This document shows positions 1 through 10,016 of a DNA stretch of 64,000 bases, in pieces. The notes beneath the pieces are model-generated. The model ran no database searches, was not told the DNA's origin, and worked only from the letters and a program-made list of their open reading frames with translations. The first letter of the stretch is position 1. Each line of letters starts with the position of its first letter. The position numbers and the translations under genes were made by a program. The stretch is taken from the NCBI RefSeq assembly GCF_002087085.1, contig NZ_MWQY01000003.1:186001-250000 (forward strand), written 5' to 3'. This stretch comes from Marispirochaeta aestuarii. GTDB taxonomy: Bacteria; Spirochaetota; Spirochaetia; JC444; Marispirochaetaceae.

Positions 1-90
1 GAAATTATTTACCTTTGGTGACCAATATATGACAAAGCCCGAACATGTGTCAATTAACCGGGAAAGGGATATAAAACTGGAAAATATAAT

Positions 91-2067
91 TTATTGTATT
101 GTAAGCAGTTCCTGATAGAGCCCTTCCCTCTGATCGTCTTTCTTCGGTACCGGCGGAGGAGCTTCTCCCGGCATGATCAGAATGTCTCCCTCGTTTATGT
201 AATCAAAGAATCCCAGGGCTTCGATCGTCCCCTCCGCCACGAGATCATCGATACCATCAACGGTAAAACGCCCCACCATATCATCCTCACTGTAGGCGAA
301 TCCGAGACGGTCCCGCAGAAGGCTGACAGCCTCGGGAGGAAAAATAAGAAGCTCGTCTCCCTCCTCGAGGCCGTCGAGGGCACCGATATCAAGCAGTCCG
401 GCATCGAATTCCCGTCGCAGAAGATTGCCCCGCAAGGGCAGTGAAGCGTGAATTCCCCGAACGGCGCGGTCAAGAGCATCGCTAACCCTGTCGTTGCCGG
501 TTCTGTATACCTTCCGTTCTTCCATTCCTGCACCATTGACAGCGAGATACATGTCCGCGTATACAGAAAAACTGCGCCGGGTTTCATCGAAGGAAAGAAG
601 CAGGAAATACTCATCTCCCCGGCCTCTCGCAATACCGAAGGCCTCTGCAAAGGAAGATACCATCCGGGCCCGGAGATCCGTTACGGCGACCCTCTCCATT
701 GAGCTCAGAAAGTCCACAAAAAGATCCGCGGCAATCCTTTCGCCCATATATTTTTCCATGGTTGATTCCGAAGGAATATAGAAAACCCCGAGGCGGTACT
801 CGTTCCGTTCGATTTCGAACTGCCCGAGCCCCCAGGACTGTGCAATCCCGTCCTCCTGAAGACTGCGCTGAATTTCCAGTTCATCCAGGATATCCTCAGA
901 CTGAGTTCCTTCATCAACGATTCCCTCAAGATAGCTGAGATACTTTGCGTAATAACCAAGAGTCTTCCAGACCTCCGCATACCGCATACGGTAACGCGCC
1001 TCCGATGGTTGCAGCTGTACTGCAAGACGATACTCCCGTGCCGCCTTGTCCATGAGAAAACGGGATTCGAACTCGATTCCCCTGTTCAGATGATACTCCG
1101 CCAGAGTCTCCCGCAGCGGGTGATCCCCGGGGGTACTGCGCCTGACCAGGGATTCCAGGGCGTAACGGGTCAGTTCGTCGTCCCGGCGGCTGCGAAACAC
1201 GGAGGTATAACTCCGGATCGCCTCCTCAGGTCGACCTGCCATTTCATATGCCATTCCCAGGGAATAGAGGGTACCGGCATCTGCAGGATCCACTTTAAGG
1301 GCGTTCAGAAGATACTCGATCGCTTCGTCAAACTCATTTTTCAACAGCAGAGCCCGGGCAGCTGTAAGCAATGCAGGCTGATAGTCCGGCTGAAGAGAGA
1401 CGGCGATACGGGCATGATGGAGGGCATCGTCAAAGCGCTCCCGCCTGATATAATGCCGGGCGACAGCTACCTGCACCTCGGGACTGTCTCCATGATACCG
1501 CACCGCCGCGGAGACGTAGGTTTGAGAAGCTTCCTGGCGTTCCAGCTCATCGGAGAGAAGCAGAAGCCCCAGAATAATCCGCTTGTCCCCGGGGACCCGG
1601 GCAAGGGCGTCCTCATAGGTCTGCAGTGCATTACCCACCTCCCCCTGAGCCACGTCCAGTTCAGCCAGCCCCAGCAGGGCTTCCATATTGTTGGGCTCCG
1701 CCTCGATAACCTGGGAAAAAATCTTCCTGGCCTCGTCGAATCTTCCCAGACCCACCAGAATCCTTCCATGGAGCACCTGAAGAGAGGTGCTCCCCCGGCG
1801 CAGTCTGATGGCATCCTGTATATAATGGAGGGCGTCCTGATACTCACCAAGAAAGAAGAATGATTCCGCGAGGCCGATCACGGGGTCGGCATAGACCGGA
1901 TACCTGCGTACAAGCTCGGTATAGGCTTCCACGGCCTGATAGTATTTTCTGTTCTCCTGCAGATTTCTTGCCCGCCTGTAGGCCTCGACCTGAGGGGCCT
2001 CGGCGCCGAGAGGGAACAGGAAGAGAAACAGCAGAATCGCGGAATAAAACCTATTCACCTTTAACAT
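91..2067 (-). CDS. exported TPR-repeat protein
   Basis: Predicted secreted or periplasmic TPR scaffold; no enzymatic function is visible. A hydrophobic signal helix lies at about residues 7-24, followed by degenerate TPR units (repeated A..Y...L..P pattern) from about 30 to 390. The C-terminal 230 residues are not TPR; the stretch near residues 560-590 (GALDGLEEGDELLIF) loosely resembles the small beta domain of FlgT/CsgG-like proteins, which is only an impression. It is the last gene of the phoH-pgpH-ybeY-CBS operon and overlaps the CBS gene by 17 bases, so translational coupling is likely. I chose the ATG at 2067 over the GTG one codon upstream because AAAGGG sits just before it. Confidence 0.8.
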   Translation of the reverse strand: MLKVNRFYSAILLFLFLFPLGAEAPQVEAYRRARNLQENRKYYQAVEAYTELVRRYPVYADPVIGLAESFFFLGEYQDALHYIQDAIRLRRGSTSLQVLHGRILVGLGRFDEARKIFSQVIEAEPNNMEALLGLAELDVAQGEVGNALQTYEDALARVPGDKRIILGLLLLSDELERQEASQTYVSAAVRYHGDSPEVQVAVARHYIRRERFDDALHHARIAVSLQPDYQPALLTAARALLLKNEFDEAIEYLLNALKVDPADAGTLYSLGMAYEMAGRPEEAIRSYTSVFRSRRDDELTRYALESLVRRSTPGDHPLRETLAEYHLNRGIEFESRFLMDKAAREYRLAVQLQPSEARYRMRYAEVWKTLGYYAKYLSYLEGIVDEGTQSEDILDELEIQRSLQEDGIAQSWGLGQFEIERNEYRLGVFYIPSESTMEKYMGERIAADLFVDFLSSMERVAVTDLRARMVSSFAEAFGIARGRGDEYFLLLSFDETRRSFSVYADMYLAVNGAGMEERKVYRTGNDRVSDALDRAVRGIHASLPLRGNLLRREFDAGLLDIGALDGLEEGDELLIFPPEAVSLLRDRLGFAYSEDDMVGRFTVDGIDDLVAEGTIEALGFFDYINEGDILIMPGEAPPPVPKKDDQREGLYQELLTIQ

Positions 2068-2857
2068 CACCCTTTGTTTCGCTTTTCCTGTTCTGATCGA
2101 TTATTTTTACCGTCTTTATTTTATGTCCGTCCATCTCCTGGATAATGAAATTCAGGTTCTGGTAGCTGACCTTTTCAAACTTCACGGGGATCTTTCCCAT
2201 CAGATCAAAGACAAATCCCCCCAGGGTGTCGAAATCATCCAGGGGAAGACCGATGCCCGTCTCCTCCTGCAGGTCCTCAAGATTTACCCGGGCGTCACAG
2301 AGAAAAACCCCCTCGCCTATCTCCAGGATATCCTCAACTTCATTATCGAACTCGTCCTGGATCTCTCCAACGATCTCTTCGATTATGTCCTCCATACAGA
2401 CAATGCCTGAAACACCGCCGTATTCATCCACCGCCACGGCGATATGCACGCGGCGGCGTTTGAACTCCTTTAACAGGCTGTCGAGTTTTTTGCTCTCGGG
2501 AACAAAATAGCCTTTTCGGGTCAGAGCACGGACATTTATTTCCTGAGGTTTGAACATGTATTTGAGCAAATCCTTGGCGTAGAGAACCCCGATTACATTG
2601 TCAATCGTCTCTTCATACACCGGGACCCGGGAGTGACCGCAGTCAGTAAGGATTTCCAGCAGTTCCGGAACTCCGGTATCCACTGAAACAAAGACCACGT
2701 CTATTCGGGGAACCATGACCTCCTTGACAGTGGTATCGGAAAGTTCGACGATACCGCGAATCATGTCCTTTTCTTCGATGTTCAATGAGTGATACGACTC
2801 GTCCCCGTCGTCTTTATTCGCCTGAAACAGCTTTTGAAAAAAGGTAGGTTTCTTCAA
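2051..2857 (-). CDS. CorC/HlyC-type CBS-domain protein
   Basis: A 268-residue soluble protein with two CBS motifs (about residues 45-165, starting VKEVMVPRIDV) followed by a CorC_HlyC C-terminal domain (about 180-258). There is no DUF21 membrane domain, so it belongs with CorC/YbeX rather than the membrane-bound hemolysin/YfjD group. The family is linked to Mg/Co efflux, and in many bacteria it sits next to ybeY and phoH. Here it overlaps ybeY by 4 bases upstream and the TPR gene downstream, which fits one transcript. Its exact role is unknown; the family name hemolysin should not be read as evidence of a toxin. Confidence 0.9.
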   Translation of the reverse strand: MKKPTFFQKLFQANKDDGDESYHSLNIEEKDMIRGIVELSDTTVKEVMVPRIDVVFVSVDTGVPELLEILTDCGHSRVPVYEETIDNVIGVLYAKDLLKYMFKPQEINVRALTRKGYFVPESKKLDSLLKEFKRRRVHIAVAVDEYGGVSGIVCMEDIIEEIVGEIQDEFDNEVEDILEIGEGVFLCDARVNLEDLQEETGIGLPLDDFDTLGGFVFDLMGKIPVKFEKVSYQNLNFIIQEMDGHKIKTVKIIDQNRKSETKGDVKGE

Positions 2858-3309
2858 CTTTTTTCTTCCCCCATGAGCCGACTAAGTATCTTCTCCTGCA
2901 ACTTCAGCATAGGTTCGCTCTCACTGCTGCTTTCATGATGATGACCCGCAAGATGCAGGACACCATGGATGGACATACGAGAGAGTTCCTCTGTAAAACT
3001 GACACCGTACTCCATCGCCTGCTCCTCGATTCTGTCTACGGCAATCACGATATCTCCCGCAGGGACAGGACCTTCCCCGCCGGATGCGATTTCACTGTCA
3101 CCCTGAGGAAAGGAGAGGACATCGGTAACCTCGTTTTTATTGCGATAGCTCTTGTTCAGATGCTTGATCATCTCTCCGTCGCAGAGAAGTACGGATATCT
3201 CCCAGTTATCGATTTTCAGATAGTCCAGGACTCTGGAAATAAAACCTCGATACTCCTCGATCCAGTCGGGTAATTCAATCCTCTCAAGGGTTATTTCTAT
3301 ACGGTTCAT
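2854..3309 (-). CDS. ybeY: endoribonuclease YbeY
   Basis: A 151-residue YbeY (UPF0054) metalloprotein involved in 16S rRNA 3'-end maturation and ribosome quality control. The zinc motif is HGVLHLAGHHH near residue 115. The three zinc histidines of the family pattern HGxLHLxGYDH are kept, but the YD before the last histidine is HH. The upstream RNYRNKNEVTDVLSFP stretch is the other family signature. It overlaps pgpH by 4 bases and the CBS gene by 4 bases, in the common bacterial order phoH-(pgpH)-ybeY-CBS. Confidence 0.96.
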   Translation of the reverse strand: MNRIEITLERIELPDWIEEYRGFISRVLDYLKIDNWEISVLLCDGEMIKHLNKSYRNKNEVTDVLSFPQGDSEIASGGEGPVPAGDIVIAVDRIEEQAMEYGVSFTEELSRMSIHGVLHLAGHHHESSSESEPMLKLQEKILSRLMGEEKS

Positions 3310-5528
3310 TGAACAGCCTCTTTTCCTTCTTTCTGTTCAGGATACTCAATCCGGGTATGGAAATGACCCGCCAGAATCTGCACAAAAGTGCGCTTGATCT
3401 TTTCCAGGTCCTTGAAGGTCAGGTCGCAGTTATCAAGCTGATGGTTCTCGAACTTTGACATTATCTGCTTCCAGATAAATTTATCCAGCTTCGCAACCGT
3501 GGGATTCGCCAGAGTCCGGGTAGCCGCCTCGACGGTATCCGCCAGCATGACAACAGCCGCTTCCCGGGATGCGGGGGGAACGCCGTTATATGAGTAATCC
3601 TCCGGCTTGGTACCCCCGTCGGACTTCAGGGCTTCGACGTAAAAATAGTTGATAAGACCGCTGCCGTGGTGCTGGGCCACTATTTCGATTACCTCCTCCG
3701 GGAGTTTCAGTTCCCGGGCCTTCTCTATACCTATCTTAACATGAGATTTAATGACAGCGGCGGAAAGACTGGGTTTCAGCTCGTTATGCTTGTTGTCGTT
3801 ATCCGGCTGGTTCTCCACAAAATATTCGGACTGGTCAATCTTGCCGATGTCATGATAATAGGCTCCTACCCGGGCAAGAAGAGAGTTCGCGCCGATCTCC
3901 CGCGCTGCGGACTCGGCAAGGTTTGCCACGCTGACACTGTGGCTGTAGGTTCCCGGCGCCAGGGTGAGCATCCTGCGGAAAAGGGGCGTATTCAGGTCTG
4001 ACAGTTCTATGAGGCGAAAGGATGTGGGAATATTCAGGATATGCTCGAAAAAAGGCAGTAATCCAATATTCAGTATCGAGCAGAACAGGCTGTTCAGTAC
4101 GGCAAAACCTGCGAGAGACATGAACTGCCCGGGCTGAAGCCGGCCGAGAAAACCGATTACCGCAGCAATGCCGATATGGGCAAGAACCAGATAGAGGGTG
4201 GAACGGACCAGTTCAAAACGTTTGTCCGCCCCAAGGACCACAATAGCTGCGGCAACTCCGGAAAAGAAGGCAAAAACAAGCTCAAAGGGATTTGACCGGT
4301 TGATAAGAAGAAGACTTATGGAGAGAACCAGTCCGAGATTCACCGCGACACGGGGAGAAACAAGAAGAGCAAGCAGCATGGTTACCAGGGCCGTGGGAAA
4401 GAATACTGAAATCGGGAGCCATGACGGAACAGGAGCCAGTTCCGAAATCAGTACCGCGGCAACCAGATAGATAACGGAAACGGATAAGATAAAATATAAC
4501 TGGCTCTCCTTTAGCCGGACACCCGCGTAACGACTGCTGAGAAGCCAGAATGTGAGCAGGTAGAGGGCGATCATGAAAAAACCGATGCCCAGCATGCCCT
4601 GAAGATTGAAACGTGCCGAGGAGTTTCCGATGGCCAGGATCTTCTCCATGTCGTCCTCGGTAACGATAAAACCCTTGCGGACAATACGCTCACCGGGATC
4701 GAGCCGGACCACCACCGGGCTAAGCTCCTGGCGGGCCCGTTCGCGGTTGCGTGCTGTCTGGTCAGGATCGTAAAAGGTGTTTGCTGCGGCGAAAACCTGG
4801 AGAAGATTTGTATAGATGGGTATGAATCCTGCGGAGACCCCCAGGTCGGCAAGGTCCTCCCTGACCCGGTCCTCCAGATTTTCAGTGGTATAAAGCTCCG
4901 AAAGAGGGACTTCCTCGTGTTCCCGGCTGCCGTTCCGCCAGCGCCAGATATCGATGATGGATTCCTTCTGGTCCCACTGATCCGGGAATCGCACCAGGCC
5001 GAAACGAAGAATTCTGCGCAGAAGATCTTCGCAGATTCCAAGATCAAAGGGACTGCGGGCCACCATGAGGATGTCCCTGATCTGATCCGAGGTAAACAGT
5101 CCGGGATACTCAGCCTCGATCTGCAGAATGGCAGTCTCTTCGGGTAAGCGCTGGGAAACGGTACTCTCCACGGTTTCAACAAATCCCCGTAAAAGGGAGA
5201 GACTCCGCTGGGTAATATCCTCTTCCACCTCGAATATGGGCCGGACAAGCTGAACCCTGGCTGCAATCTTCAGGTCCGTTGCTTCCTGATCGATATAAGA
5301 TATTTCGCGGTCCAGGATAAGGTCGTTCTCCGCGACCTTTCCCGCCTCATAATCCGACAATCGGGCCCGGGTAAAGAAACCGCCGGCCTGGGTGCTGATA
5401 AAAAGGAAAACGTAGAGGATCAGAAAACTCGATACTACAAGAAGAAACCTCCGTCTTCGCCGGGGCATGGATGAGGGAAAATAGTTTTCGATACCGGCGG
5501 TAAAGCCGGTTTTAGCCTTGCGTTTCAT
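3306..5528 (-). CDS. pgpH: 7TM-HD family c-di-AMP phosphodiesterase (PgpH-type)
   Basis: A 740-residue membrane protein. There is one N-terminal helix (about 27-46), an extracytoplasmic 7TMR-HDED domain (about 50-305), seven membrane helices (about 310-500) and a cytoplasmic HD domain. HD-domain metal ligands are visible at H530 (GTYSHS), HD559-560 (YYHDIGKID) and HH620-621. The family hydrolyses c-di-AMP to pApA in Listeria PgpH, so a c-di-AMP signalling role is inferred. It overlaps phoH by 17 bases and ybeY by 4 bases. Length and domain order are normal for the family. Confidence 0.93.
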   Translation of the reverse strand: MKRKAKTGFTAGIENYFPSSMPRRRRRFLLVVSSFLILYVFLFISTQAGGFFTRARLSDYEAGKVAENDLILDREISYIDQEATDLKIAARVQLVRPIFEVEEDITQRSLSLLRGFVETVESTVSQRLPEETAILQIEAEYPGLFTSDQIRDILMVARSPFDLGICEDLLRRILRFGLVRFPDQWDQKESIIDIWRWRNGSREHEEVPLSELYTTENLEDRVREDLADLGVSAGFIPIYTNLLQVFAAANTFYDPDQTARNRERARQELSPVVVRLDPGERIVRKGFIVTEDDMEKILAIGNSSARFNLQGMLGIGFFMIALYLLTFWLLSSRYAGVRLKESQLYFILSVSVIYLVAAVLISELAPVPSWLPISVFFPTALVTMLLALLVSPRVAVNLGLVLSISLLLINRSNPFELVFAFFSGVAAAIVVLGADKRFELVRSTLYLVLAHIGIAAVIGFLGRLQPGQFMSLAGFAVLNSLFCSILNIGLLPFFEHILNIPTSFRLIELSDLNTPLFRRMLTLAPGTYSHSVSVANLAESAAREIGANSLLARVGAYYHDIGKIDQSEYFVENQPDNDNKHNELKPSLSAAVIKSHVKIGIEKARELKLPEEVIEIVAQHHGSGLINYFYVEALKSDGGTKPEDYSYNGVPPASREAAVVMLADTVEAATRTLANPTVAKLDKFIWKQIMSKFENHQLDNCDLTFKDLEKIKRTFVQILAGHFHTRIEYPEQKEGKEAVQ

Positions 5529-6465
5529 AAGCCTGAATTATCTTTTTCACCACCGGATGCCGAACCACATCATGGGCGGTAAAATAGGAAAAAGCGATCT
5601 CATCGATACCGGCAAGCACATTGACCGCGTCGACAAGTCCCGACTTCTTTTTGACGGGAAGATCTATCTGGGTAATATCACCGGTGATTACCGCCTTTGA
5701 TCCTTCCCCCAGCCGCGTAAGGAACATCTTCATCTGCTCCACCGTGGTATTCTGGGCCTCATCGAGGATGATGAAAGCGTTGGAGAGGCTTCTTCCCCTC
5801 ATATATGCCAGGGGAGCGATCTCGATTATGCGGTTTTCCTCAAGACGGCTCACCGTTTCATAGGGCACCAGAATATCCATGGCGTCGTAGAGGGGCCGCA
5901 GATAGGGATTTATCTTCTGAGCGAGATCACCGGGAAGAAAGCCCAGGCTCTCTCCCGCCTCTACAACAGGACGGGTAAGAACGAGCTTTCGCATCCGCTT
6001 GCTCAGAATCTCCTGGAGGGCGTAGGCGATGGCAAGAAAGGTCTTGCCGGTACCCGCAGGCCCTACTCCGAATACAATATCCTTCCCGGTCATGGATTCG
6101 ATATAGGATGCCTGGTTGGTACCCCGGGGGAAAACCTTGGTGGAGCTGCCGGGAACATTAAGAACAGTCCGCCTGAGCAGGGCCAGTTCGGTGTCGTTGC
6201 CCTCGTGCAGGGAACGGTAAATACCGTGGATGAGGTCCCTGTCCGGGGCATGACCGTTCTTCAAATGAGTCTGAAGTTCCCCGATAAGCTCCCGGAAGAC
6301 CCTCTGGTCCTGGGATTTCGGTGAATCCAGAACGAGCTGATTTCCCCTGGTATGGACACGGGAACCCAATACGCCTTCAATATACCGGAGGTTCCGGTCG
6401 TTGACCCCGCAAAGATCATGCAGGATCGTATTATCCTCTAATACTATAGTCACGTCGTCTTTCAC
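5512..6465 (-). CDS. phoH: PhoH family ATPase
   Basis: A 317-residue PhoH-type P-loop ATPase, usually linked to RNA metabolism. It has an N-terminal KH-like region (about 1-110), Walker A GPAGTGKT at 135-142 and a Walker B segment FIILDEAQN near 231-239. It is the first gene of the five-gene operon. The start is GTG at 6465, with another GTG four codons downstream. No Shine-Dalgarno sequence is visible, and the predicted promoter -10 lies only 12 bases upstream, so the transcript may start almost at the initiation codon. Confidence 0.95.
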   Translation of the reverse strand: MKDDVTIVLEDNTILHDLCGVNDRNLRYIEGVLGSRVHTRGNQLVLDSPKSQDQRVFRELIGELQTHLKNGHAPDRDLIHGIYRSLHEGNDTELALLRRTVLNVPGSSTKVFPRGTNQASYIESMTGKDIVFGVGPAGTGKTFLAIAYALQEILSKRMRKLVLTRPVVEAGESLGFLPGDLAQKINPYLRPLYDAMDILVPYETVSRLEENRIIEIAPLAYMRGRSLSNAFIILDEAQNTTVEQMKMFLTRLGEGSKAVITGDITQIDLPVKKKSGLVDAVNVLAGIDEIAFSYFTAHDVVRHPVVKKIIQAYETQG

Positions 6466-6476
6466 TGCGTCTACGT

Positions 6477-6506
6477 AGTGTAATGGCGCTCTTCCATTAA
6501 GGTCAA
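6477..6506 (-). promoter_or_regulatory. predicted sigma70 promoter of the phoH operon
   Basis: On the minus strand TTGACC (6501-6506) and TACACT (6477-6482) are separated by 18 bases. The expected start near 6470 is about 5 bases before the phoH GTG, giving an ultra-short 5' leader. Confidence 0.55.
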
Positions 6507-6518
6507 GCGGGAAAGAGC

Positions 6519-9500
6519 TTAAAGGGAAAGATCACCGTCTGAATAGTTGATCTCCTGTTTCAGTTCCGGAATCGGGTTCCACTGCAGATAAATGGAGAAA
6601 TTTGATTCCCATCGGTACACCGGCCGGGTACCCTCATTTTCCTGCTCCGGTTCGCCGGTATATTCGATGGTGAGGTCCCACTGGTCAAGATGATGGACTG
6701 CTTTTAGAGCGATGGACCTGAGATTGAAATTGGAGAGCCGCCGTTCCTCATCATTGAAGAAATTCAGGGAACGGACCAGATCCTCCAGGGGATTTACCGG
6801 TTCTATGCCCGAATCCTCGAGCAGCCAGGGCATGTATCGGAAAACAGAGGTATTCTCTGAATAACTGGAGAACTGAAGATCGATGAACCGAAAAACTTTC
6901 AAGGTAAGGCTCGTTTCAAAAAAGAGGGAGGAGTCAGAAAACCTGTTCAGGTCCTGGGTCAGCCCGGTATCTATGGTAAAACTCATGTTTACCCGCCTTT
7001 TCCAGAAAGGATCGGATAAATAGTCCCGTTTGTAACCGAGGGAAAAGGTACTTGGAATAAACTCCCTTTCTGTCCCCTTATTCCACCCGGTACCGACCTG
7101 GAGGTCGTAGGGATAGAGGTACTCCATGGCATAGCGGGACCAGAAATTCCCGATCCAGCCCTTGAATGCCAGGGTCTGGGGAAGAAAGGTCTGCCGGATT
7201 CCCGAATCATCTTCATCGTTTATGGTGTATTCATAGTTTCCCTGGAGTCCGTACCGGTTATCCGACGTGGCGGCCGTTGCTTCGCTTATTCCCTCCCTGA
7301 GACGGAAGTGTTCAAGGGATTCATTCTCTCCAAACAGGAGACGCTGCCGCAGATAACTGTAGTCATTCAGGTTGATCCTTGCTTCGCTTATCAGATCATC
7401 GGGCTCCCATTCATAGTCGTCGACCTCGGTAGCGCCGCCGGAGAGGTTGAGCACCAGACGATTGAATTCCCCGGTATAGAGGGCATCCACCTGCCCGAGA
7501 AGAGGGGGCAGGACCCAGCTTACATAAACCTTCTGGGGATAGTCCCCGGCATCAAACAGGCTGGTGGAACTCAGCTTCTGTTCCTGAATGGTATTCCGTT
7601 CCCAGGGAAGCACATCATTCCTGAAGCCGTGATCAGCCTCGTACTCCCGGGTAAAAAGGTAATGCCGCAGACTGTATTCCAGGGTCTGATCAACGGGGAC
7701 GGCGGAATGCAGGAACGGACGGTAACTGAGGGTCATAGAATGGGAAAGCCGTTCATAACTGCCGCCCTTGTCACTCTCCACCAGGGAGTCCCAGTTGGGA
7801 ATGGAGGATTCAATATGCCTGGTACGCTGCTTTTCCTGAAAAGTCAGCCCGATGGATTCGTTCAGGGAGAGCAGATTATTCATGTAACTCCCGTCATAGC
7901 GCAGTCTCGCGTCTCCGGAGAAGGTTGTGAGGCTGTAGGCGCTGTCAAAATCCACATCCTCAGGGGACGAATAGAGGGTGGTTCCTCCCTCCTTCCAGCC
8001 GTAGATGTCATAACTGATACCGTGCACCAGGACGGGATTGAAACTGTAGCTCAGGGCATCATTTTTTGCACTATCGGCGTTCAGACGGAGGCTGTAATCG
8101 TCCATCAGACGCGGAGAAAGTACTCCTTCCTCTTCCTCGGTATCGGCGGAATCTTCATCTTCGCTGCTGCGCCAGGGAGGAAGAAGTCCGGAGCTGTCAT
8201 CCCCGGCGCTCCCCTCCCCGGTTCCTCCCCCCCCCTTTTCCGGGAGGAGATTCCCCGCCAGGTTGATACGAAGTTCAGGAAACACAAGACTCTTCGGATA
8301 GGGAAAGTAGATCGAGGAGTATTCGTTCCGCAGATACGAGGGAACAATATCGTACTGGGGTAAAAGGGAATCGAGGTCGGGTTCGGAAGCGGAGATTGTG
8401 CCGTAGGCCCATTCCATGGAGCTGGAAAGCTCCCTGATTCTGAATTCCGTTATCCATGGCCGCAGGCGGGAGGTATCGGCGGAGTAGCTGGAAACCGCCT
8501 CCCAGGTAAAGCTGGAGGGAAGCGTGGTATCCTGGTAGGGGTCCGGATTTTCGGTAATGGCCAGCAGTTCTCCCCAGTCTATGGTCTCCTTGCGATTGTC
8601 GAAGAGCCGGCTGACCCGGGGATCGGAATTAAAGGGTACCGAGAGGGAATAGTCCAGTCCTGCCAGTTCCCCCTCCAGGGAGGAGCGAAGATCAAAACGA
8701 AAGGGAATAAACACCCCGGCAATCCATCCCCCTTCCCATACCGGGACCGGGGAACTCTTGTTTGGATCGTCCCAGGTGTACTGGTACGGAGCATACTGCG
8801 AAACTACCCGGGTGGCTCCGACTCCGGCGAAGAGCTCGAGGGAATCGAGACCGCCGGTGTCGCTGAGAGACAGGTCCAGGGCGCTTACAAGACCCTTTCG
8901 ATTGTAGTAGTCAAGAAGGACCCGAAAATAATCCCCCGATTCCCTCAGCCGCCGTGCCCGCTGGACCTCTTCCCTGGAAGGATTATCCTTGGTCCTCATA
9001 TACAGACCCCGGAGCTCGGTAACCCTGTCGCCCTCTTCCACATCCGTCATCTGCAGAAAAGAGAGGGAGTCCTGATCGCTTTTCGAGGGCATTCCATAGA
9101 GGTACGTTGTTGTCTGAATGAAGGCCCCGTCCACCAGATCGAAGCCAAAGGAGGGATTGACCACCATCTTGTCCCGGAGCTGAAAAAAGAAGGGAAATAC
9201 AAGAACAGGAACCCTGCCGAGGTAAAAGGTCGCGCCATTCATGAGCCACTCACCGGGTTCATAGACCCAGATCTCGTCCGCATCGATCCGGTAGCTGGGA
9301 GGTTCCAGCTGGCTGGAGGTAATCCGGCCGTCCTGCATGAAGATAATCTCGGAGGATGAACGGGCGATGGTATCGCCGTAAAATGTAAAGGTAAGTTCCT
9401 TTTCGTTAACAGTCCGGTTCTGCAGGGTATAGCCTTTCAGAAAACGGCTCTCCCAGCTGCCGAGATTGACCGTCAGGCTTTTACCGTAAAAGGTCTCCTC

Positions 9501-10013
9501 CTGGTTTCCTTCTTCCACCAGGGTATAGCGTACACTTCCCTCTGCACTCAGGTCACCGGTGCTCTGGTTATAGAGCAGCCGATCCGCCTGTATAGTATGC
9601 CTCGTACCCTCCACGGGAGAATAGAGTTCCAGCAGAATGCCGCCGGATATCTCGATATAGCCCTCGTCCCGCGTCTCCAGGGTAAAATACCGGGTCGAGT
9701 CGGCGGAGCGGATAGTGAGGGTCTGTTTTTTCTCAGCCTCCGTCAAATCCGGAATATTCCCGGCTTCGAGCCCGAAGTGAGCATACAGTCGGCGCCTCAG
9801 GGAGTCGATGGTGCCGCGGTGATCAAGGGAAAGGATGCGGCACCAGTCCTGCAGCTGATACAGGTCCGCTGTTGCGATATCGTAGCCGGTGAGTTTCAGA
9901 TAGACCGCAGGATCCAGCATTCCCTGCCCGCCGGTCTGAGCCGTCAGCACCCCTGCAGCGGCAAGAATGAAAACAAGGGTGTATACAGACAGACGAAGCA
10001 GAGGGGATGCCAC
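6519..10013 (-). CDS. lptD: LptD/OstA-like outer-membrane beta-barrel protein
   Basis: A 1164-residue exported protein. A signal peptide lies at about residues 1-26. Residues 40-82 form an unusual helical stretch (LYQLQDWCRILSLDHRG) reminiscent of a SAP motif. Residues about 95-250 look like an LptA/OstA beta-jellyroll (GDLSAEGSVRY, EIIFMQDGRITS). A long C-terminal part rich in alternating aromatic/polar strands resembles a beta barrel. LptD inserts lipopolysaccharide in the outer membrane; spirochaetes that lack LPS still encode such proteins, so the cargo is uncertain. An acidic low-complexity insert (DEDSADTEEEEG) lies mid-protein. It starts 3 bases after the uvrA stop, so the two are probably co-transcribed. 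Confidence 0.72.
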   Translation of the reverse strand: MASPLLRLSVYTLVFILAAAGVLTAQTGGQGMLDPAVYLKLTGYDIATADLYQLQDWCRILSLDHRGTIDSLRRRLYAHFGLEAGNIPDLTEAEKKQTLTIRSADSTRYFTLETRDEGYIEISGGILLELYSPVEGTRHTIQADRLLYNQSTGDLSAEGSVRYTLVEEGNQEETFYGKSLTVNLGSWESRFLKGYTLQNRTVNEKELTFTFYGDTIARSSSEIIFMQDGRITSSQLEPPSYRIDADEIWVYEPGEWLMNGATFYLGRVPVLVFPFFFQLRDKMVVNPSFGFDLVDGAFIQTTTYLYGMPSKSDQDSLSFLQMTDVEEGDRVTELRGLYMRTKDNPSREEVQRARRLRESGDYFRVLLDYYNRKGLVSALDLSLSDTGGLDSLELFAGVGATRVVSQYAPYQYTWDDPNKSSPVPVWEGGWIAGVFIPFRFDLRSSLEGELAGLDYSLSVPFNSDPRVSRLFDNRKETIDWGELLAITENPDPYQDTTLPSSFTWEAVSSYSADTSRLRPWITEFRIRELSSSMEWAYGTISASEPDLDSLLPQYDIVPSYLRNEYSSIYFPYPKSLVFPELRINLAGNLLPEKGGGGTGEGSAGDDSSGLLPPWRSSEDEDSADTEEEEGVLSPRLMDDYSLRLNADSAKNDALSYSFNPVLVHGISYDIYGWKEGGTTLYSSPEDVDFDSAYSLTTFSGDARLRYDGSYMNNLLSLNESIGLTFQEKQRTRHIESSIPNWDSLVESDKGGSYERLSHSMTLSYRPFLHSAVPVDQTLEYSLRHYLFTREYEADHGFRNDVLPWERNTIQEQKLSSTSLFDAGDYPQKVYVSWVLPPLLGQVDALYTGEFNRLVLNLSGGATEVDDYEWEPDDLISEARINLNDYSYLRQRLLFGENESLEHFRLREGISEATAATSDNRYGLQGNYEYTINDEDDSGIRQTFLPQTLAFKGWIGNFWSRYAMEYLYPYDLQVGTGWNKGTEREFIPSTFSLGYKRDYLSDPFWKRRVNMSFTIDTGLTQDLNRFSDSSLFFETSLTLKVFRFIDLQFSSYSENTSVFRYMPWLLEDSGIEPVNPLEDLVRSLNFFNDEERRLSNFNLRSIALKAVHHLDQWDLTIEYTGEPEQENEGTRPVYRWESNFSIYLQWNPIPELKQEINYSDGDLSL

Positions 10014-10016
10014 GTG

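Noticed and set aside
1009-1863. Long plus-strand open frame opposite the first TPR gene
   Set aside because: Shadow of a GC-rich gene; composition is unlike a protein and there is no ribosome-binding site.
7308-8363. Plus-strand open frame of about 351 codons opposite the LptD-like gene
   Set aside because: Antisense shadow; no domain and no ribosome-binding site.
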